Part shown: in pieces, positions 9,465 through 17,642 of the stretch
Position numbering within the stretch: position 1 is the stretch's first letter
Layout of the letters: the number at the start of each line of letters is the position of its first letter
Notes under the pieces: model-generated
Seen by the model: the letters and a program-made list of their open reading frames with translations, nothing else
Told to the model about the DNA's origin: nothing
Database searches by the model: none
DNA from: Carex sylvatica
Taxonomy: Eukaryota > Streptophyta > Magnoliopsida > Poales > Cyperaceae
Reading direction: 5' to 3'
DNA length: 19,708 bases
NCBI GenBank assembly: GCA_964058845.1
Contig: CAXKVR010000702.1
Coordinates: 1 to 19,708, forward strand
Position numbers and translations under genes: made by a program

Positions 9465-9778
9465 AAAGAACACATGCAGTTGGTATTGATCAAACTAATG
9501 CTGACGACTTATCTACATCACAAATGGTAAATATCATCCCATCTACACCATCAGTGAATAGTCCAACAGATGTCGCAGAGTCAATCAAAATCAACGGTTG
9601 GATAAAAAAAAAACCGATGGCAAAGGAGGGGTCCATCAGCGCCATTGGTTTGTTAAACACCAACTGATGGTAAAAAATTCAACGTAATTACAGTGTTATC
9701 ACTCATGACGTACACTATCTGTGCGGAAGTATATCCGATGGTAAAGGAGCGATGGTAAAAATATGTTTTGTAGTAGTG
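9465..9778. mobile_element. Truncated second CACTA element end
   Basis: The stretch ends ttttgtagtagtg at 9778, which on the minus strand begins CACTACTACAAAA, a CACTA terminal repeat of a family different from the one at 1-6184. Subterminal motifs of the form (c)cgatggtaaaggag or ctgatggtaaaa recur at about 9616, 9664, 9735 and 9750 with inverted partners. The left part (about 9477-9600) has an open plus-strand frame of some 45 codons (VGIDQTNADDLSTSQMVNII...), possibly the end of an element gene; I do not recognise it. No matching CACTA start is found at the left, so the piece is truncated where it meets MITE E. Confidence 0.65.
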
Positions 9779-10631
9779 TATTAGAATATTTATAGCGATA
9801 AACAACGACAAAAGTAGGATTTAATTACCTGGCTCTAAGGGAATCCTGTTAATTTGATGATGACTTCAGCGATGTATATGTATGATTAGAAAAAAAAAAT
9901 CTAGATATTTTTGACTCTCGAAAACGACTTTGATTGTTCACATAGAATCTTTTATTTCATATGTTTTCATATATTTTCATCTTGATTTTTGCAACATCAG
10001 TCAATTAGCATTCGGAAATTTTTTTTTAATAATAATTGGTGAGGAGGCTACGTTACTTTGTAATATGTAGATCGGTATGTGCTCTAGATTTATAATTTTT
10101 TCAAAGAAACAATTTTATATTTTTTAAATAGATAACAAAGCTCTACTTTAAGATGGTAAAAAATCTTTAGATGATCTGGTAATTTTTTATCAATCTAAAA
10201 AATATAAAATAATTACATTTTTATATGGAGATAACATTGAGTGATTGATTGACTGTTTGAACTTCAAAAAAAAAATTAATCTCACTCAATAATTGGCCAT
10301 TAATTGATAATGACCAATTGATCATGGCCATTAATTCATCTCACACAAAAAGACTCTTGCAAAGTTAAATGTTTAATGTTGCAATATTTTCTGTTTCCAT
10401 TTTTTCCCTCTAACCTTACTTCTAAGTACTCAATTTAATTTTAATTGAGCCAAAGAACATACTCAATATTATTCCGAATTTCAAGCAAATTATAAGGCTT
10501 CGTCATATGCATATATTTTGAGTGTCGGTATTAATAATTACACATGAACAAGTACTTGACCGGAAAGTGGAAACTTCTGTTTGGTGCCTTATCTGTCACA
10601 TTAATTAATAATATCTAATCACTATATATAT
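9779..10631. other. AT-rich spacer with a probable relic foldback element
   Basis: No gene is seen. Around 10040-10290 there is a degenerate foldback: caattttatattttttaaat near 10110 pairs with atctaaaaaatataaaataa near 10190, and the right arm (atggagataacattgagtga, ttgactgtttgaacttcaaa) resembles the arms of MITEs D and E. A short inverted repeat with ggccattaatt lies at 10295-10336. The ends of the relic cannot be fixed. Confidence 0.4.
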
Positions 10632-11029
10632 GAGTCCGGCTAGTATGACATTGATGGCATATGACACTAACTTCAAAATTAATTGAATAGACTTCAAATG
10701 ACTAATCCAAAACCGTTCAAACTAATTTACTTTATGAGTAATGCGTTTATATGCAAATATTTTATATTTTTGAGTTATTTTAGTATCAAATCAAGCGGTA
10801 AAAATGTTGAAAAATGAATGTATTAAATTTAACTTAAAAACTCAAACATTTGACCGCTTGACTTGATATCAAATAAATTCAAAAAGTTATAAATTTTACA
10901 TGTAAATGCACAACTAATAAAGTAAATCGGTTTGAATGGTTTGGATTCACTGTTTGAAGTCGATTCGTTAGGTTTTGGAGTTAGTGTTATATAGACTGAA
11001 ATGACACTGATGTTATACTAGTCAGGCTC
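10632..11029. mobile_element. Foldback MITE F (398 bp) in the receptor-kinase promoter
   Basis: The tips are GAGTCCGGCTA (10632-10642) and GAGCCTGACTA (minus strand from 11029). The arms continue gtatgacattgatg and gtataacatcagtg, then acactaacttcaaaa and acactaactccaaaa, and meet near 10830. The blocks tgagtaatgcgtttatatgc and caagcggt are shared with element A. It is flanked left by ctatatatat and right by a (TA)n run. Its right edge is 122 bp before the ATG of the lectin receptor kinase. No coding capacity. Confidence 0.87.
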
Positions 11030-11151
11030 TATATATATATATATATATATTCTCAAATGGCAAAACTTTGTTTAAATTGCTTATCATCTTCTAAGCAACT
11101 TGCCGAAGTGTGCTACTCATCTTCTAAGCAAATAATTTGTTTCCTTAAGCC
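11030..11151 (+). promoter_or_regulatory. Proximal promoter and leader of the lectin receptor kinase gene
   Basis: A (TA)n run at 11030-11050 directly follows MITE F and is the only TATA-like sequence close to the gene, so the core promoter may be built on the microsatellite. Two copies of catcttctaagcaa (about 11086 and 11119) form a short direct repeat in the putative leader. The start at 11152 (ccATGctcATGaag) is the first ATG; a second in-frame ATG lies two codons later. Confidence 0.4.
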
Positions 11152-13131
11152 ATGCTCATGAAGAACTTAGCTTGGGCTTTTCTCCTCCTGATAAAAATCA
11201 CATTCTCAATCAGCCAAGAAGTAGAATTCACATTCAATGGATTCACCGGCAAAAACCTAACCCTAGACGGTGTAGCGTCTATCGAGTCGAATGGCCTTTT
11301 GAGGTTAACTAACGACACGTTTCAAGTTAAAGGTCATGCCTTCTATCCCTCTCCAATTCGCTTCGGCAGGACAACCTCCACCTTCTCAACCACATTTGTA
11401 TTCGGAATTATTTCACAGTACATTGACCTCAGCAACCATGGGATTGCCTTCTTCATCTCCCCCACGAACAATCTCTCCACTGCCCAGCCCAACCATTACT
11501 TGGGCTTCCTAAATACTCAAAACAATGGTAATATCACCAATCATACTTTTGCAATTGAGCTTGACACTGTATTGAACGCTGAGTTTAATGATATCAATGA
11601 AAACCATGTTGGTATTGATATAAATAGTTTGAAGTCAATCCAATCTGCACCTGCCGGCTATTATGCTGATGATTCAGGTGCTTTTCAAACTTTGAGCCTT
11701 TTCAGTCGTAAAGCGATGCAGGTATGGGTTGAATATGAGAGCCAAGAGACCCAAATTACTGTTACCTTATCTCCTATTGGATACCCTAAGCCAAGAAAAC
11801 CTCTGCTCTCTTATAAATTCAATCTTTCAACAGTATTAAACGATTCTATGTACGTTGGTTTTTCTTCCACCGCTGGCTCTATTCTTACCTCTCACTACAT
11901 TCTTGGATGGAGCTTTAAATTAAATGGAGAAGCACCATCCATTAATCCATCAAATTTACCAAAGCTCCCACGTACAACCTCCAAAGACCGATCAAAAGTC
12001 TTAGCCATAGTGATGCCTTTTGTTTCAGCAGCCTTTATTCTTATTTTAGTCACCTTCCTTTTCGTCTACTTGAAGAGGCGGTTCATGTACGCAGAATTGC
12101 TTGAAGATTGGGAAGTTGAGTTTGGCCCACATCGTTTCTCATACAAAGATTTGTACCAAGCAACAAATGGGTTTAAAGAAAAAGACTTGCTTGGAAGTGG
12201 TGGCTTCGGGAGAGTTTACAAGGGGGTTTTACCTGTGTCCAAATTGGAAGTTGCAGTCAAGCAAATCTCACACGAATCCAGCCAAGGTATCAAGCAATTC
12301 ATTGCAGAGGTTGTGAGTATTGGCCGGTTACGGCATAGAAACCTTGTCCAGTTGTTGGGTTATTGCCGGCGTAAAGGGGAGCTCCTTTTGGTATATGATT
12401 ACATGCCAAATGGTAGTCTTGACAAGTATTTGTATGGTGAAGAAAAGCCGACTCTTAATTGGATCCAACGATTCAAAATTATCAAAGGAGTAGCATCAGC
12501 TCTTTTATACCTCCATGAGGATTGGGAGCAAGTCGTCATCCACCGAGACATTAAGGCGAGCAATGTTTTATTAGATTGTGATTTAAATGGTAGATTAGGT
12601 GACTTTGGCCTTGCAAGACTATACGATCATGGTACCGACCCTCAAACCACCCACGTGATAGGTACAATGGGTTATCTTGCACCAGAACTTGTCAGAACTA
12701 GCAAGGTAACACCTCTTACTGATGTGTTTTCCTTTGGTGCATTCCTGTTGGAGGTTGTTTGCAGTAAGAGACCAATAGAGCCCGGGACACAAGGGGAGCG
12801 AATGATTCTAGTCGACCGGGTGTTAGAACACTGGAATTACAGATCATTAGCCGATATTGTGGATCCAAGATTAGGCCAATGTTACACGGTAGAGGAGGTA
12901 GAGATGGTTCTCAAACTTGGTTTGCTTTGCTCGCATCCACTACCTAGTTCCAGGCCGAGCATGCGACAAGTTGTGCAATATTTGGAAGGCGACACACCTC
13001 TACCTGAGATATCGGCAATAAATATGAAATTTAGCACGCTTGCAATGCTTCAGAATGAAGGATTCGACTCTTATGCTATGTCATTCCCCTCTACAACGAC
13101 ATCTTTCACTGGTTTATCTGGTGGTAGATGA
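11152..13131 (+). CDS. L-type lectin-domain receptor-like kinase, clade IV-like, 659 aa
   Basis: A single-exon, complete gene for a plasma-membrane receptor kinase. Residues 1-21 look like a signal peptide. Residues 22-260 form a legume-lectin domain with the metal-site series E136, D138, N142, D147, H152; the Asp that binds sugar in true legume lectins is His in NHGIAFF (95-101), as is common in this receptor family. Seven N-glycosylation sequons are present (N35, N54, N107, N127, N130, N224, N230). A membrane helix spans about 283-307. The kinase (about 342-615) has the GSGGFG loop 348-353, K370, E386, HRD 464-466, DFG 484-486 and APE 510-512, so it should be an active RD-type Ser/Thr kinase. 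The EFGPHRFSYKDL juxtamembrane block and the SGGR C-terminus are typical of clade IV LecRKs, which act in defence, pollen development and hormone responses. The ligand cannot be told. It is the only intact host gene in the window; MITE F lies in its promoter. Confidence 0.97.
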   Translation: MLMKNLAWAFLLLIKITFSISQEVEFTFNGFTGKNLTLDGVASIESNGLLRLTNDTFQVKGHAFYPSPIRFGRTTSTFSTTFVFGIISQYIDLSNHGIAFFISPTNNLSTAQPNHYLGFLNTQNNGNITNHTFAIELDTVLNAEFNDINENHVGIDINSLKSIQSAPAGYYADDSGAFQTLSLFSRKAMQVWVEYESQETQITVTLSPIGYPKPRKPLLSYKFNLSTVLNDSMYVGFSSTAGSILTSHYILGWSFKLNGEAPSINPSNLPKLPRTTSKDRSKVLAIVMPFVSAAFILILVTFLFVYLKRRFMYAELLEDWEVEFGPHRFSYKDLYQATNGFKEKDLLGSGGFGRVYKGVLPVSKLEVAVKQISHESSQGIKQFIAEVVSIGRLRHRNLVQLLGYCRRKGELLLVYDYMPNGSLDKYLYGEEKPTLNWIQRFKIIKGVASALLYLHEDWEQVVIHRDIKASNVLLDCDLNGRLGDFGLARLYDHGTDPQTTHVIGTMGYLAPELVRTSKVTPLTDVFSFGAFLLEVVCSKRPIEPGTQGERMILVDRVLEHWNYRSLADIVDPRLGQCYTVEEVEMVLKLGLLCSHPLPSSRPSMRQVVQYLEGDTPLPEISAINMKFSTLAMLQNEGFDSYAMSFPSTTTSFTGLSGGR

Positions 13132-13787
13132 TGACTCTTTGTTTTCTAATTTTGATTTAACTGATAATATTGTGTAATCATATATTATAGTCAATAATGT
13201 GTATATACTGTTATTACTTGTTGATAAATCTCATGAATTTTGTTTCATATACTCTTAGTACGAATAGAAAAAATCAGCCGTTCCGGACCGGAATCGGGTT
13301 GTGCCGATTCGATTTCATGCCGAGTTACGCAGTAGGTGATTTATTTCGTCCCATTTCAGCCAAAACGGTCTAAAATGGTCCAATTCCACTCAAATTTCGG
13401 CCGAACGAAAACCTATATGCTTGGTTTATCGTGAGCCATGCAGATATCACTCTCTAATTTATTTTTCCTCTTGCATGACTCGAACTAGAGATCTCTTGAA
13501 TATATGCTACCTTTTGTTGCTAGAATACATAACTACATGTATAATATAAGTGTCGAAACCGCTATTGAAGAGAAGAGCCGCTATGACAAAAAAGTTAGAA
13601 TTTCCAACTGATTCACCTGATTCTAATTCAACTGTCGAAACATCGATCTCAATTCTGATTCCAATTGTTTCCTTTTATGCTTGTAGTTCTAATCCAAGAT
13701 TGCAACTGTCTGATAAGCGGATCGCTTAACTGATGTAACATCCTGTTTTTAGTAGCTCATTTATATTGCAACACGGCCAAATTTTCT
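13132..13787. other. 3' flank of the receptor kinase gene and spacer
   Basis: Immediately after the stop codon the sequence is AT-rich, with candidate far-upstream and near polyadenylation elements (gtgtaatcatatattatagt, caataatgtgtatat, about 13170-13207). From 13270 to 13410 it is clearly more GC-rich (cggaccggaatcgggttgtg, catgccgagttacgcag), which looks like an old dispersed repeat, but I cannot assign it to a class. No gene is seen. Confidence 0.45.
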
Positions 13788-13916
13788 AAACTACTAAACG
13801 GTTTTTTTTTTTTTGAAAACCTGATAGTTGTTATCAGTATAAACACAACAGTTATTACAAAGTACTACAGTTTTAAATCAAAATGACATCTATTATAAAT
13901 AAACTACTAAACGGTT
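13788..13916 (-). mobile_element. Short poly(A) retroposon with 16-bp target duplication
   Basis: The 16-mer aaactactaaacggtt occurs at 13788-13803 and again at 13901-13916. Between them lies about 97 bp that starts with a run of T (13802-13814), that is, a minus-strand insert ending in poly(A). Long target duplications of variable length plus a 3' poly(A) tail mark target-primed retroposition by LINE machinery. The body (ctgatagttgttatcagtat...ctattataaat) is too short to say whether it is a 5'-truncated LINE or a SINE fragment. Confidence 0.72.
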
Positions 13917-14035
13917 AACAGGCTTGGTTCGCACTTTATTGGGCTTGCTCATTTTTGGGCCATACTTTTTTAGGAACAAAACTAGATAAAATGGGCTTGG
14001 CTAGTAGTTTAGTAATTCATATCATCTAAGGTAAC

Positions 14036-15160
14036 TAGGGCTGCTAATGAGTCGAGCTGATTCGCAAATCGATGAGTTGAGCGGCTCAATATTTCATAAC
14101 AAATCGGACTCAAAACTTAAAAAAGCCCGAACTCGACTTGGCTCGTTTTTGAAAGAAAAAACTCGACTCGGCTCGACTCATGTAAACACTTGGCTCGACT
14201 CAACTCAACTCGAGAACTCGTGAGTCGGCTCGCGAGCCGGCTCATATTTTCAAAATTGAAGTCACTTTAGGTGATGTGAATTCGGAAACTTCCTGGTCAA
14301 TTATTTCTGTTTGAATCACAGCCATCCATTCATAATCCAAGCCAATCCAGTCCGGAGTGGAACATATCGGACTGCTTTAATAGTCATGCGGATTCTGACT
14401 ATACGGTCCATATACAAACATAAAAATACTCTATTACCTTAGGTGATACGAATTTCATAATTTATCTGTCTGCTTGTTAATTTTAAGATTAACACAACTA
14501 CATACTTTTTAAATTATAGTTGATGCACATTCCTAAAATAGCTCCTTCAAATTTGACTCTGACTTGAATTTTAGAATTCTTTCTCGATTCCTTGTTTCAA
14601 ATCTTAAAAATTTGAAATTTGAAAAAAACTTTGAAAAATTGATAAAAAATTGAAATTTGAAAATTTTTGAAATGTGCATTTTTTTTTTTTAAAAAAAAAA
14701 TTGAAATTTTAAAAAACTTTGAAATTTTAAAACAATTTGAAATTTTAAAACAATTTGAAATTTTAAAAAACTTTGAAATTTAAAAAAGAATTAAAATTTA
14801 AAATTTATACGCATAAAAAAAAATTGAAATTGAACTTTGAACTTTGAAATTGAAATTTGAAATTTATCCGTATAAAAAAAAATTGAGCAATAGGTTGGTA
14901 ACAACTCCTCAAAAGTCAAAATAATTGTTCGATTGCTCCTAACAAATGCTTGCTTAATGGAAAATGTAAATAAGGAAAAAAATGAGTCAGCTCGCGAGCC
15001 TACTCACGAGTTTGCGAGCTGAGCCGAGTCAAGCCAAGTGTTTACATGAGCCGAGCCGAGCTTATTCTTTCAAAAGCGAGCCGAGTTTGAGCCAAATCAT
15101 TTTGCTTTTCTCATTGAGCCGAGCCGAATTTGAGCTGAACCTTAATCATTAACAGCCCTA
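14036..15160. mobile_element. Non-autonomous hAT element (1125 bp) with 8-bp target duplication
   Basis: The ends are TAGGGCTGCTAAT (14036) and ATTAACAGCCCTA (to 15160). The flanking 8-mer aaggtaac is present at both 14028-14035 and 15161-15168, the duplication size of hAT transposons. The left arm (about 14036-14255) and right arm (about 14986-15160) form a long imperfect inverted repeat rich in gagtcggctcgcgagc, gagccgagc and tgtaaacacttggctcga motifs. The interior has no transposase: 14270-14600 is unrecognised and 14606-14880 is low-complexity (ttgaaattttaaaa-type) sequence. It would depend on a hAT transposase supplied elsewhere. Confidence 0.92.
14606..14880. repeat. Low-complexity A/T tract inside the hAT element
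   Basis: An irregular repetition of aaatttgaaa, ttgaaattttaaaa and poly(A), with tttatacgcataaaaaaaa and tttatccgtataaaaaaaa duplicated near 14804 and 14862. It is non-coding filler between the two hAT arms. Confidence 0.85.
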
Positions 15161-15335
15161 AAGGTAACATAATGTTTCTGTCTCGACCACAAATTTTTTT
15201 GGAATAAAACTTGATAAAATGGGCTTGGCTAGTACTTTAGGAATTCATATTATCAAAGGTAACAGAATATTTCTGTTTAGGCCACAAATTTTTTTGGATT
15301 AAAACTTGATAAAGTGGGCTTGGCTAGTAATTTTT

Positions 15336-15902
15336 TTGTTTTCTTTTGTATTTTCCGTGCCCCGCGCCAGATGTTGCTTTCATCACGACTAAGAGTAAAG
15401 CAAATGAAATGACATTACAAACTGTTCAGTAAAGCAAATGGAAGCAAAGATGGTTCTGAATATGCTTTGTAAACTGGATGATCATGATTCGCCATTATGT
15501 TAAAACAAAGCATGGTGTAAATGATACATACTGATACAGTGATCAGCAAATGATACGTGCAAATACTGATTCCTGTATAGTCAACAAGCTAATAATGATC
15601 TGATTTGATAGCTAGCAAATATAAAGAGCTTCTGGCCATCGACAATATCTAATCCATTTATTGATCTAGGGAAATTGTTAGGAATATCAACAAATGTGAT
15701 TTTATAAGACTTTTTTCTATTCATTTAATGACAAATATCTGACCCATTTATTCTTGGAAACTTAGAAATATCAGCAAATGTGGTTTTAATATACTTTTTG
15801 ATATTCATTTACTAGCAAATATCTAACCCTTTTTTTCCTCAAAAATACAAATTTGTGGATTGACAATTTACAAGTGGCAATGTCATTTTTCAAGGAAGTT
15901 CA
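15336..15902. other. Spacer with a degenerate 84-89 bp tandem repeat
   Basis: No gene is seen. From 15641 to about 15824 a unit starting gacaa(a)tatctgacccattt and containing gaatatca(g/a)caaatgtggt repeats with starts at 15641, 15730 and 15814 (the last partial). The copies are diverged. Upstream, 15350-15640 is unrecognised, with repeated taaagcaaatg(a/g)aa near 15398 and 15430. Confidence 0.7.
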
Positions 15903-16329
15903 TGTTGAATATTATTTAATGGAGAGAGTACAAAGACTAATATATATTTCTCATTTACAATCATTCATACATGCCTCTCACGATGGTACACAAGAGCTCA
16001 CCTATTTATACACTTACAAGGTCGGTTAATGGAATTTTATGGATCATTCTTTACCGACTACGTTATTTGTCGGTTTACAAAATACTGAATAATCATCTAG
16101 CATATTCCAATTTTACCAACTCTATTTTTCGGTTGGAAGTTTCCAGAATTTGTAATGGACTTGGGCCCGGTGCTGAACTTGAACACTCTCCATTAGCACC
16201 AACTTGATATTATCTTAATCTTCGGTACTCTGCGTTTATCTGAATCGTCATACTTCTAGTTGCTTCTTTTAATTTTATGACCTTGAAGTTGCTCAGGTGT
16301 TTGCGATCGATCTTCCATAATAGTCATTT

Positions 16330-16575
16330 TCACAAGAGAAGATTCTTGAATCTTGTTCTCAAGTTGCGTTGACACAAGTTGTCTTCGAATTTTCTTCTCT
16401 CCACGAATCGTACGTCGTCTTGCGCAAACTCCCATCCTGTAGTCTTCCCCAAAACAGCGACACTCCTCTGTGTCTTCTCGTCATCATCACCCTCATTGGT
16501 GATGGCCTCCAACTCAGTGCTGTCTTGTGGATTCTCCTCATCAGCAGCCACTACGCACCTCACAACTCTGGTCAC
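16330..16575 (-). other. Unrecognised open stretch inside the short LTR element
   Basis: 81 codons are open on the minus strand (VVRCVVAADEENPQDSTELE... to ...RNLRTRFKNLLL), with GTG as the first in-frame start-like codon and no ATG. Base composition is clearly richer in GC than the LTRs around it. Both plus-strand frames over 16370-16600 are open too, so openness alone is weak evidence. It could be a captured host exon or a Gag remnant; I do not recognise a family. Confidence 0.25.
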
Positions 16576-16641
16576 CTTCTCTACTTAATAAATGTTATTT
16601 AATGGAGAGGGAGTACAAAACTAATATATATTTCTCACTTA

Positions 16642-16935
16642 CAATCATTCATACATGTCTTTCACGTTGGTATACAAGAGCTCACCTATATATATACTTA
16701 TATCATATGGTCGGTTAATGGAATTTTATCATTCTTTACCAATCATTCATACATATCTTTCACGTTGGTATACAAGAGCTCACCTATATATACACTTATA
16801 TCATATGGTCAGTTAATGGAATTTTATCATTCTTTACCAATCATTCATACATGTCTTTCACGTTGGTATAGAAGAGCTCACCTATTTATACACTTATATC
16901 ATATGGTCGGTAAATGGAATTTTATCATTCTTTAC
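16642..16935 (-). repeat. Triplicated 98-bp LTR promoter block
   Basis: Three copies with an exact 98-bp period begin caatcattcatacat at 16642, 16740 and 16838. Each contains ttggtatacaagagctcacc followed by a minus-strand TATA box (16687, 16785, 16883) and tcatatggtcggttaatgg. The other LTR has a single copy, with its TATA box at 16003-16010. The block is the core promoter of the LTR, so the 5' LTR carries three promoters in series. Confidence 0.88.
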
Positions 16936-17081
16936 CGACTTTATTATTTGTCGGTTTACAAAATGCTGACTACTATAATTCTGTATAATCATCTAGCATA
17001 TTCCAATTTTACCAACTCTATTTGTTGGTTGGATGTTTCCAGAATTTGCAATGGGCTTGCACCCTGTGCTAAACTTCAACA

Positions 17082-17188
17082 GTTCAGTTCATAATTGCAC
17101 CAATCTTATTTATAGACATCAAATTAATCTCCCAATTCCCCAATCACAAATCAAATGGCAGACAATAACACTCTCTCCCTGCTGATTC
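17082..17188. other. Gap between the two LTR elements
   Basis: About 100 bp without a recognised feature. It starts with the right copy of the GTTCA duplication (17082-17086) and ends with the left copy of the GATTC duplication (17184-17188). The same target sequence resumes at 19673 with tactctctatctttctgctc. Confidence 0.7.
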
Positions 17189-17583
17189 TGTTGGAAATTT
17201 GTGAAGGATACAACAATAGAGAGAAGAAATTTGCTGCTGAAATTTAACTTCTATTGCTTCCTTAATTCGGATACAAAGTACATCTCAATTTATAGCTAAA
17301 CATTAATCTAAATCTAGAAATCTACTACAACTCATGACTCAACTAAATTTAGAAAAAACCAACCCCACTACCTGCACTAATTATGTCTAGAGTAAATAAG
17401 GAAACAACTAACTCCACTACACACCTATAGCAGAATCTAAAAATAGTAAACCACCAAATCCTCTAACACAAACTTCTATTTTTGGTAGACACGTCACAGA
17501 CTTCTATTTCGGGTAGACATGTTATCTCCACTGAATCATAGGCTTCTAATTCGGTGTTGTTAATTTTGGATCAATATTTAACA
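17189..17583 (-). repeat. 3' LTR (395 bp)
   Basis: Identical to 19273-19667 except at 17511 and 17532. It starts TGTTGGAAATTTGTGAAGG and ends ggatcaatatttaaca in plus-strand reading. A duplicated element acttctatttttggtagaca and acttctatttcgggtagaca is present at 17472-17519. Confidence 0.97.
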
Positions 17584-17593
17584 CTCCCCCTTG
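17584..17593 (-). promoter_or_regulatory. Polypurine tract
   Basis: Directly before the 3' LTR the minus strand reads caagggggag, the plus-strand DNA primer site of LTR retrotransposons. It lies between the stop codon of the chimeric frame (17643) and the LTR. Confidence 0.88.
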
Positions 17594-17642
17594 ATACAAA
17601 ATTGCCAACTCCATGTGCTGATCGAAATTGTTCAAATTTGCT

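Larger units (their letters stand above)
13958..15335. repeat. Tandem repeat, unit about 95 bp, three copies, first split by a hAT element
   Basis: Unit 1 begins ggccatacttttttaggaac at 13958 and is interrupted after ctaaggtaac (14035); it resumes at 15169 with ataatgtttctgtctc. Unit 2 is 15185-15279 (gaccacaaatttttttggaa...atatttctgtttag) and partial unit 3 is 15280 to about 15335. The shared core is aaaacttgataaaatgggct followed by tggctagtac. Units 2 and 3 carry no insertion, so the array shows the pre-insertion state. Confidence 0.85.
15903..17081 (-). mobile_element. Short non-autonomous LTR retrotransposon (1179 bp) with TSD GTTCA
   Basis: The element begins TGTTGAA (15903) and ends TTCAACA (17081). 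The 5-mer gttca flanks it on both sides (15898-15902 and 17082-17086). The two LTRs are 15903-16185 (about 283 bp) and about 16587-17081 (about 495 bp); the second is longer because of a triplicated block. Orientation is minus: TATA boxes read tataaatagg on that strand, and the purine run gctaatggagag abuts the left LTR as a polypurine tract. A degenerate primer-binding site (ggtgaccagag) may lie near 16565-16575. The inner LTR edge at 16587 has lost its clean CA end, so the copy is old. The interior is only about 400 bp and has no gag-pol. Confidence 0.82.

Noticed and set aside
12101..12316. 71-codon plus-strand frame inside the receptor kinase gene
   Set aside because: It is an out-of-frame shadow within the kinase domain with no supporting features.
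13270..13410. GC-rich stretch suspected to be a gene or promoter island
   Set aside because: No frame is convincing and no transposon signature was found; it is noted only as a probable old repeat in the 3' flank.
14036..15160. LTR retrotransposon or Helitron
   Set aside because: The ends are inverted, not direct, repeats and are flanked by an 8-bp duplication, which fits hAT only.
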